This document shows positions 1-4,997 of a DNA stretch of 6,323 bases, piece by piece. Under the pieces are notes generated by a model. That model ran no database searches. It was not told the DNA's origin and saw nothing but the letters and a program-made list of their open reading frames with translations. The stretch spans positions 1-6,323 of the forward strand of contig CALQPL010000067.1 in NCBI GenBank assembly GCA_943332445.1, written 5' to 3'. Positions within the stretch are counted from its first letter, which is position 1. Each line of letters opens with the position of its first letter. The stretch is from Bifidobacterium breve (GTDB taxonomy: Bacteria; Actinomycetota; Actinomycetes; UBA12327). A program made the position numbers and the translations under genes.

Positions 1-623
1 TGGGCGGCAGTGAGCCCACGTGGAAACGCAATGGCATCGGCAGCACCGTCCCGCGCGAGAACATCAAGATGTGGACCACCAGGAAAAGGAAGACCCAGCA
101 GTCGCGCAACCTTGTCAAAGGCTTCACCCGCAGCGTCATCAATGGTTGCGCCCAACGGCTCAACATCGTGGGTCAGATCGTTGACTCGCAGAATGCTTGA
201 ATGCCCACCGCTGACCAGCATCGCGATAGCGGGTTGCGGCAAAGCCCCGTGTTCGAGCCGATCTACCGCCACATGAGCGGCCAAGTGGTTAACGCCATAT
301 ACGGGCTTATCCAGTGCCCAGCCCAGGGCCTTGCCGGCTGCTACCCCGACCAGCAATGCGCCGATCAGGCCTGGGCCTGACGTGACCGCAATGGCATCGA
401 CATCGTTCAGGCTGACGCCACCGTCGTGGCATGCGCGCTCGATGGTGGCGGTCATCGCCTCTAAGTGCGCGCGACTGGCGATCTCAGGAACCACTCCGCC
501 GAAGCGTTCGTGCTCGGTCACACTGCTTGCAACTGCATCAGCCAAGAGTGTGGTTCCACGAACTAGCCCCACACCGGTTTCATCACACGATGTTTCAATT
601 CCCAGCACTAATGCGTCACTCAT
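1..623 (-). CDS. tsaD: tRNA N6-adenosine threonylcarbamoyltransferase TsaD (C-terminus cut off by window edge)
   Basis: TsaD is the catalytic subunit that transfers the threonylcarbamoyl group from threonylcarbamoyl-AMP to A37 of ANN-decoding tRNAs in the cytoplasm, working with TsaB and TsaE. The frame reads open from an ATG at 623-621 to the left edge, giving 207 residues with no stop. The family is usually about 340 residues, so roughly the last 130 are missing. Visible family signatures are GIETSCDET (residues 8-16), the SGPGLIGALLVG stretch (82-93), the metal-binding H-x3-H motif in NHLAAH (His113 and His117), the LVSGGHS phosphate-loop motif (136-142) and DDAAGEAFDKVARLLG (162-177). The start is chosen because it places GIETSCDET seven residues from the N-terminus, as is usual. 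It overlaps the rimI stop by 8 bases (ATGAGTGA). The G-rich run just upstream sits only one base from the ATG, so translation probably relies on coupling to rimI. Identification is secure. Confidence 0.95.
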   Translation of the reverse strand, partial: MSDALVLGIETSCDETGVGLVRGTTLLADAVASSVTEHERFGGVVPEIASRAHLEAMTATIERACHDGGVSLNDVDAIAVTSGPGLIGALLVGVAAGKALGWALDKPVYGVNHLAAHVAVDRLEHGALPQPAIAMLVSGGHSSILRVNDLTHDVEPLGATIDDAAGEAFDKVARLLGLPFPGGPHLDVLARDGAADAIAFPRGLTAA

Positions 624-1086
624 GCCCCACCATCAATCGCATCACGACGGCATCAACACCGGGTGCGTAATAGTCACGCCGAACATTAAGTTGTTCAAAT
701 CCATGCGCCAGATACATAGCAATCGCCGATGCGTTGTCGGACCGGACTTCAAGAAACACCCGACTCGATCCTCGACTGCGAGCCGTGTCCAGCAGTGAGC
801 GCAAAAGCAGTCGACCGATCCCCCGCCCTTGCGCATCGGGAGCCACGGCCACCGTTTGAATATCAGCATCCGAGCCGGCATTGAACAAACCGGCGTATCC
901 CACGATCTGCTCATGCGAGTCCACAGCAACGATGTAGCAACGGGTCTGGGGAACCAAGGCAAGTTCAGCCCAAAAAGCTTCCGGGCTCCACGCATCAACG
1001 GGGAAAAGTTGCTGTTCAAGCGCGGCCACGCTCTGGACATCGGACCAATGCATGGAACGAATCGTTGCCGACGTCACGGGCATCAC
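616..1086 (-). CDS. rimI: GNAT-family ribosomal-protein-type N-acetyltransferase RimI
   Basis: This is a single-domain acetyl-CoA-dependent GNAT acetyltransferase of the RimI type. E. coli RimI acetylates the N-terminus of ribosomal protein S18; actinobacterial homologues may have broader substrates, so the target here is inferred. At 156 residues it is the normal length. The acetyl-CoA pyrophosphate-binding motif is Q-G-R-G-I-G at residues 86-91, following the beta-strand DIQTVAVAPDA. The segment FLEVRSDNASAIAMYLAHGF (111-130) holds Glu113 and Tyr125, which align with catalytic Glu103 and Tyr115 of E. coli RimI. RRDYY then a DAVVM tail complete the signature. Two starts are possible: GTG at 1086-1084, which overlaps the tsaB stop as GTGA, or ATG at 1083-1081, which overlaps it as TGATG; they differ by one residue. 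Its position between tsaB and tsaD is typical of this cluster. Confidence 0.92.
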   Translation of the reverse strand: MMPVTSATIRSMHWSDVQSVAALEQQLFPVDAWSPEAFWAELALVPQTRCYIVAVDSHEQIVGYAGLFNAGSDADIQTVAVAPDAQGRGIGRLLLRSLLDTARSRGSSRVFLEVRSDNASAIAMYLAHGFEQLNVRRDYYAPGVDAVVMRLMVGHE

Positions 1087-1721
1087 AGCACCACCGGTTT
1101 CGGCTCCGTGGCATCAGGAGTGCGGACGTAGACCGGATCTGGACCGGTCACTTCACACGACCCAGCCACCAGTGCGAGCGCCATGCCGGCCGCTGATGGG
1201 GCTGCATCAATGACGGTGTCAAAGATTGACGGATAGGCATGGGCAATATTGCCCACGATCGGCAGGCCTCCCCAGGATTGCGTGCGAAGGGTATGCGGCG
1301 CATCGGCGCGCGGACCATCCACGCGGACACCATCGACATAACGCGCCCAAAAGACTTCGCGGCGACGGGCATCAAGTGCAACGAGGAAATCCGATTCGAC
1401 CTCACCGCGTTCGCGCGCGGCAACGGCCATTGCATCAAGTGTCATGATCCCGTCACAGGGAATGTGCAGCGCAAGCGCCAAGGTGCGCGCGGTCACCAAG
1501 CCCACTCGCAGACCGGTAAACCCGCCAGGACCAGTACCCACCACGATCCGGGTGAGCTGGCTTGGCTCAATCCGCGCATCAGATAAAAGTTGATCAATCA
1601 AGACATTGAGCGTCTCCGCATGGCGGCGCTCCACCGCATTGACCTTTTCGCCCACAACGGATGTGCCATCGTGCAGGGCAACACTGACCAGATCAGTTGA
1701 GGTATCCAGGGCCAGTAGCAC
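1083..1721 (-). CDS. tsaB: tRNA threonylcarbamoyladenosine biosynthesis protein TsaB
   Basis: TsaB is the non-catalytic ASKHA-fold partner that dimerises with TsaD and supports t6A37 formation on tRNA. The 212-residue protein shows the family landmarks: LALDTST near the N-terminus (3-9), a RRHAE segment (32-36), GTGPGGFTGLRVGL (62-75), ALDARRREVF (115-124) and PVYVR near the C-terminus (196-200). It lacks the metal-binding H-x3-H site of TsaD, as expected for a TsaB. Length is within the usual range of about 210-235. The start is GTG at 1721-1719, which puts LALDTST right at the N-terminus; no in-frame alternative between it and the motif looks better. It begins 9 bases after the tsaE stop, and no good Shine-Dalgarno sequence is visible at the usual distance. 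A perfect small hairpin occupies that junction. The stop overlaps the rimI start. Confidence 0.94.
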   Translation of the reverse strand: MLLALDTSTDLVSVALHDGTSVVGEKVNAVERRHAETLNVLIDQLLSDARIEPSQLTRIVVGTGPGGFTGLRVGLVTARTLALALHIPCDGIMTLDAMAVAARERGEVESDFLVALDARRREVFWARYVDGVRVDGPRADAPHTLRTQSWGGLPIVGNIAHAYPSIFDTVIDAAPSAAGMALALVAGSCEVTGPDPVYVRTPDATEPKPVVL

Positions 1722-1724
1722 GCG

Positions 1725-1741
1725 CTAAGGCTACGCCTTAG
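1725..1741. repeat. Perfect 7-bp inverted repeat spanning the tsaE stop codon
   Basis: CTAAGGC and GCCTTAG (1725-1731 and 1735-1741) are exact reverse complements separated by three bases. Read on the minus strand, the tsaE stop codon TAG (1733-1731) falls across the loop and the second arm, and the tsaB GTG start begins four bases after the second arm. The stem contains four A/T and three G/C pairs, so it is only moderately stable. There is no following run of T on the minus strand, so a Rho-independent terminator is unlikely. A role in tuning translation of tsaB or in termination-reinitiation is possible but unproven, and chance is not excluded. Confidence 0.5.
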
Positions 1742-2186
1742 GGCTAAACCCACCGACTGCAGTGATGACAACGTGCCGCTGGTCATCACCTAATTCGTCG
1801 CCTCGCTCAATGGTGATCTCCAGCCGGCGATCAGACAGCCCATGGGCAATCTGCGTTCCCCATTCAACGACGGTCACCGCATTTTCAGTATCGAGGTCAA
1901 GATCCTCGAGCTCCCAGGCCGATCCAACCCGGTAGGCATCCACATGGATCAGGTTTGGTGAGCCAGCATGTTCGCGCGCAATCACAAACGTGGGTGAGGT
2001 AATCGCGCCACTAACATCAAGCGCCCTTCCCAGACCTCGAGTAAACGTGGTTTTCCCTGCGCCGAGCGGTCCGCTCAACAAGACGACATCTCCGGCACCA
2101 ACCCACGTTGCCACTTCCGCGCCCAGCGCTTCCATGTCAGAAGCCGAGTTGACGATCACATCCCGTACAGCAGTAGTCATGCTCAC
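1731..2186 (-). CDS. tsaE: tRNA threonylcarbamoyladenosine biosynthesis ATPase TsaE
   Basis: TsaE is a small P-loop ATPase that binds the TsaB-TsaD complex and is required for multiple rounds of t6A synthesis in bacteria. The 151-residue protein contains a Walker A loop, GPLGAGKTT (39-47, Lys45 and Thr46), then the family-specific TSPTFVI (63-69), HVDAYRV (81-87, Asp83), an acidic ELEDLDLD (92-99) and VTVVEWG (105-111, Glu109). Length and motif order are standard. The start is not settled. GTG at 2186-2184 gives a four-base GTGA overlap with the glycosylase stop. ATG at 2180-2178, two codons later, has a GGGGG run seven bases upstream and is at least as likely, giving 149 residues. Identification does not depend on this choice. 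Confidence 0.94.
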   Translation of the reverse strand: MSMTTAVRDVIVNSASDMEALGAEVATWVGAGDVVLLSGPLGAGKTTFTRGLGRALDVSGAITSPTFVIAREHAGSPNLIHVDAYRVGSAWELEDLDLDTENAVTVVEWGTQIAHGLSDRRLEITIERGDELGDDQRHVVITAVGGFSPKA

Positions 2187-2770
2187 ACCCCCACTCGATC
2201 GGCGACAACCGTAAAGTCTTGGCGCATCGCGACTAGGGGCATTCCGCGCGGGCCAAATCGCAAAGCCGCAGACGGGTGATACGTAATCATGAGTTCACGA
2301 TCGCGCCACGGCATGAGTTGGCCGTGCACTTCACCAATCTTTGTCGTTTTACCCATCGCCCATTTGGCAGCCACCGAGCCCATCGCCACAACAACTAACG
2401 GATTGATCAGCTCCACCTGGCGATCAATCCACGGCGCGCAATTGGCAATCTCGCCAGCATGTGGCGTTCGGTTCTTTGGCGGTCGGCACTTGACCACACT
2501 CGTGATCGCCACTGTGGCCCGCGACAGGCCGACCCCCTCGAGCACGCCGTCCAAGAGCTGGCCAGATTTGCCCACAAAGGGTTCGCCGGTTTCGTCCTCT
2601 TGGGCACCGGGCGCTTCACCCACCACGAGGACCTTGGCGCCCTTGGGGTGGTGGCCAACGACCACAGTGGCGCGCGTTGCGGACAGCCCGTCACACAGAA
2701 CGCACGACTGCGCTGCTGATACGAGTGCCTTGAGCGAGGAGTAATTCGCGCCCGTCGAGTCCGGCGTCAC
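2183..2770 (-). CDS. Family 4 uracil-DNA glycosylase with a predicted 4Fe-4S cluster
   Basis: This enzyme is predicted to remove uracil from DNA, arising by cytosine deamination or dUTP misincorporation, as the first step of base excision repair. The 195-residue protein carries the family 4 hallmarks: GEAPGAQEDETGEPFVGKSG (51-70) with its GEAPG active-site motif, KCRPPKNRTP (94-103) and the C-terminal HPSAALR motif (165-171). Four cysteines, Cys23 and Cys26 (CVLC), Cys95 (KCRPP) and Cys111 (NCAPW), sit where the 4Fe-4S ligands of this family lie. Length matches the family (about 190-220). The GTG start at 2770-2768 shares one base with the hydrolase stop (TAGTG) and has a GGGG run seven bases upstream. 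Its position between a hydrolase and tsaE is not explained by function. Family 5 enzymes are the nearest alternative, but the motif GEAPGAQED and compact length favour family 4. Confidence 0.93.
   Translation of the reverse strand: MTPDSTGANYSSLKALVSAAQSCVLCDGLSATRATVVVGHHPKGAKVLVVGEAPGAQEDETGEPFVGKSGQLLDGVLEGVGLSRATVAITSVVKCRPPKNRTPHAGEIANCAPWIDRQVELINPLVVVAMGSVAAKWAMGKTTKIGEVHGQLMPWRDRELMITYHPSAALRFGPRGMPLVAMRQDFTVVADRVGV
2188..2192 (-). promoter_or_regulatory. Probable ribosome binding site for tsaE
   Basis: On the minus strand a GGGGG run (within GTGGGGGTG) lies seven bases before the ATG at 2180 but only one base before the GTG at 2186. The spacing favours translation from the ATG. The site is inside the last codons of the upstream glycosylase gene. 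Confidence 0.4.
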
Positions 2771-3834
2771 TACGCATCCCCGAGTTGCACATGGTTGATC
2801 ACATTGCGCACTTGAGCGACCAATTCATCGGGCGCTTCCACCATGACCATGTGACCCGTGTGTGGCACAACAGTCAGCGTTGCTTGCGGAATCAACTCAT
2901 GCAATTCCAGGCTCAGCGAAGCAGGTGTCACCCGATCCTGCTCGCCCACGACGATGGCCACCTCGACGCCTTGTAACGCGAGTGCGTGTGCACGCAGATC
3001 CAAGGACTCAAAAATTGGCACCATAGCCGCCAACACGTCAGGGGAAACCTTTTCCAACATGGCAACGGTTTGCTTGATCGACTGCTTTGCCGAATGCGAA
3101 CCAAAGAAGTAATGATCAGCAAGGGCACCCACGAGACTTTGCGATGCTGACGAAGGTTGAGAAATTTCCGGATGCATCATCAACATTGTTGCCACAGGCT
3201 GGGCCAGGTGATGCACTGCTTGTCCGATCGGGCGAGCCGACACGAACTCGTTTTGATGACCCACACTGGCCGCTGTTGATACCAACACCAGTCCCCGAAT
3301 GAGGGATCCAAATAACGCCGGTGAGCGTCCCGCTAGTTGCAAAACTTCCATGCCACCCAGGGAATGCGCCACCACGATAACGGGGTCTGCATTAGCAAAC
3401 TCGGAAATCACTTCTTCGAGGTCCTGGGCTAACCGATCCAGCGAATAACTGGCTACATCACCGGCATCGGACTCACCATGGCCCCTGCGGTCAAACAACA
3501 CGATGCGGTCAAGGTCTCGCAGTTCGTGAACCAACGGCGCAAAAACAGTGTGGTCGATTCCGTAGCCGGGAACTAAGACCACCGTGACGCAATCGTCAGT
3601 GCGATCGACCGGCTCGACAACTTCGACGAACAACCGGACGCCATCGCTCGTGGTGAACCACTGTGTCGTTCCGAAATGAATACCTGGTGACGCTGCCGAA
3701 CGTGGTTCCTCGTCGCCAGGGACCTCGACCCACTTGGATTCGCCTTGTTGCGCCTTTCGCACTGCCCACACCGTCGCAGTGGCAGCCACCGCAGCACCAA
3801 TTAATGCACTGGTGCGACTCAAACCAGACTTCAC
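2770..3834 (-). CDS. Alpha/beta hydrolase with an N-terminal membrane segment
   Basis: This is an alpha/beta-fold serine hydrolase; the substrate cannot be read from sequence. From the chosen start it is 354 residues. Residues 2-7 are basic and polar, residues 8-24 form a hydrophobic Ala-rich segment, and Arg-Lys follows, which suggests a signal anchor rather than a clearly cleaved signal peptide. The hydrolase domain runs from about 55 to 350. It shows VPGYG (88-92) for the oxyanion hole, DRRGHGES (115-122), the nucleophile elbow AHSLGG with Ser158, the acid Asp300 in GEQDRVTP and His328 in HTGHMV, so the catalytic triad is complete. The start is GTG at 3834-3832, which overlaps the alr stop by four bases (GTGA) and has a GGATGG six bases upstream. 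The frame stays open to 3921, but that extension lies inside alr and removes the sensible N-terminus. Esterase, lipase-like or peptidase activity are all possible. A hydrolase next to alr is common in actinobacteria. Confidence 0.88.
   Translation of the reverse strand: MKSGLSRTSALIGAAVAATATVWAVRKAQQGESKWVEVPGDEEPRSAASPGIHFGTTQWFTTSDGVRLFVEVVEPVDRTDDCVTVVLVPGYGIDHTVFAPLVHELRDLDRIVLFDRRGHGESDAGDVASYSLDRLAQDLEEVISEFANADPVIVVAHSLGGMEVLQLAGRSPALFGSLIRGLVLVSTAASVGHQNEFVSARPIGQAVHHLAQPVATMLMMHPEISQPSSASQSLVGALADHYFFGSHSAKQSIKQTVAMLEKVSPDVLAAMVPIFESLDLRAHALALQGVEVAIVVGEQDRVTPASLSLELHELIPQATLTVVPHTGHMVMVEAPDELVAQVRNVINHVQLGDA
2778..2781 (-). promoter_or_regulatory. Probable ribosome binding site for the uracil-DNA glycosylase
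   Basis: On the minus strand, GGGG followed by A lies seven bases before the GTG at 2770, within the end of the hydrolase gene. This supports the GTG as the start and the TAGTG one-base overlap. Confidence 0.4.
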
Positions 3835-4985
3835 GCAGAGCCATCCGCAAAGACTCGGGGTACCCGCACGCCAATTCGCGTGACAATCTCGTAGCCAATG
3901 GTTCCGGTTACCTGAGCCCAATCGTCAGCCGTCGGTTCACCAGCTGCACCAGAGCCAAAGAACACCACTTCGTCGCCCTCGTGAACTTCCGTGTCTCCTA
4001 CGTCGATCATGATCTGGTCCATGCACACACGACCCGCGACTACTTGATGTTCACCAGCGATAACCACCGGACCCACATTGCTCGCCCCGGTTGGAATGCC
4101 GTCCGCATAGCCCAACGGAACCAGTGCAATCGTGGTGTCGCGTTGCGTCACATAGTCGTGGCCGTACGAAACGCCTTGTCCAGCTGCAACCGGCTTAACC
4201 TGGGTGACAGCACCAGACAATTGCATAACTGGCTGCAGTCCTAATTCCTCAGCAGTTCCCACAGCCGCGCCAGGTGACAGGCCATAGATGGAGATTCCTG
4301 GGCGCACGAGGTCAAAGTGGGCTGATGGCGTGCGGAACGTCGCTGCACTATTGGCCACGTGCCGCAGCAAAGGTGTGATCCCTTGACGCTGAGCCTGCGC
4401 GACACCCTCGGCAAAGAGTTCTAATTGATGTTCAACAACGGGGTGGGCTGGTTGATCAGCAAAAGCCAGGTGCGTCCACATGCCGACCACCTCAATGCTG
4501 TTTTCGCTCACAGCACGGCTGACTTCATCCAGCAGTAGGGACCACTCAGCAATTCCTGATCCACCGCGCGCCATGCCGGTGTCTAACTTCAGGTGAATCT
4601 TTGCTGACGTACCGGACTCGGCTGCCGCAATCCGTGCGCACTCCAAGCCCTTCAGGCTCGACACCGACACATCAACATCGCGTTCTACCAGCTCAATCCA
4701 TTGCGCCGGCGAATCGGTTTGGAGTAACCACGCCAAGATCGATGACTCAATACCATTGGCTCGCAGTTCGATGGCTTCTTCAGGAAGCGCTACCCCGAGG
4801 TACGACGCACCAGCTGCGATCGCTGCACGAGAGCACTCGACCAGTCCATGCCCATAAGCATCGGCTTTGACCACGGCCATGAGCTGAGCCGTTGGTGCCG
4901 CGGAACGCAGCACCTCAACATTGCTTCGCAACGCAGCAAGATCAATCCGCGCTTGTGCACGGGGGCGACCCACAGGCGTGTTCAT
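3831..4985 (-). CDS. alr: Alanine racemase (PLP-dependent)
   Basis: Alr interconverts L- and D-alanine and supplies D-alanine for peptidoglycan precursors in the cytoplasm. The 384-residue protein is full length for the family. It has the fold-type III barrel with the PLP lysine in AVVKADAYGHG (Lys40), HLKLDTGMAR (131-140, with Lys133 and Arg140 at the conserved positions), the PLP-binding VRPGISIYG (227-235), the second catalytic base in VSYGHDYVT (Tyr274), VPLGYADG (289-296), RVCMDQ (319-324) and the C-terminal GYEIVTRIGVRVPR (364-377). The ATG at 4985-4983 starts 12 bases after the upstream gene's stop. No clear Shine-Dalgarno sequence is visible in that gap, which suggests coupling to the upstream gene or an SD-independent start. 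The stop overlaps the hydrolase start. Identification is secure; all key residues are present. Confidence 0.97.
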   Translation of the reverse strand: MNTPVGRPRAQARIDLAALRSNVEVLRSAAPTAQLMAVVKADAYGHGLVECSRAAIAAGASYLGVALPEEAIELRANGIESSILAWLLQTDSPAQWIELVERDVDVSVSSLKGLECARIAAAESGTSAKIHLKLDTGMARGGSGIAEWSLLLDEVSRAVSENSIEVVGMWTHLAFADQPAHPVVEHQLELFAEGVAQAQRQGITPLLRHVANSAATFRTPSAHFDLVRPGISIYGLSPGAAVGTAEELGLQPVMQLSGAVTQVKPVAAGQGVSYGHDYVTQRDTTIALVPLGYADGIPTGASNVGPVVIAGEHQVVAGRVCMDQIMIDVGDTEVHEGDEVVFFGSGAAGEPTADDWAQVTGTIGYEIVTRIGVRVPRVFADGSA

Positions 4986-4997
4986 CTGATCATTGTT

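Noticed and set aside
331..798. A plus-strand open frame of 155 codons at the left end
   Set aside because: It is antisense to tsaD and rimI, whose motifs on the minus strand are unmistakable. The translated product has no family resemblance.
1725..1741. The tsaE-tsaB hairpin as a transcription terminator
   Set aside because: The stem is short, only three of seven pairs are G/C, no T tract follows on the minus strand, and stopping here would cut off tsaB, rimI and tsaD.
2289..2744. A plus-strand open frame of 151 codons opposite the glycosylase
   Set aside because: It mirrors the coding frame of a clear family 4 glycosylase and has no features of its own.
3835..3921. An upstream in-frame extension of the hydrolase by 29 codons
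   Set aside because: It sits wholly inside alr and encodes an unlikely Trp/Cys-rich stretch. The GTG at 3834 gives the usual four-base overlap and a sensible basic-then-hydrophobic N-terminus.
3663..4244. A plus-strand open frame of 193 codons antisense to the alr-hydrolase junction
   Set aside because: It lies opposite two well-identified genes, has no recognisable domain, and its composition (scattered His, Arg, Asn) is what an antisense shadow of a GC-rich gene gives.
4986..4997. The 12-base gap before alr as a promoter or operator, including the palindrome TGATCA at 4987-4992
   Set aside because: A six-base palindrome is common by chance and the gap is too short to hold a promoter. A promoter inside the end of nnr cannot be excluded, but I see no convincing -10/-35 pair.
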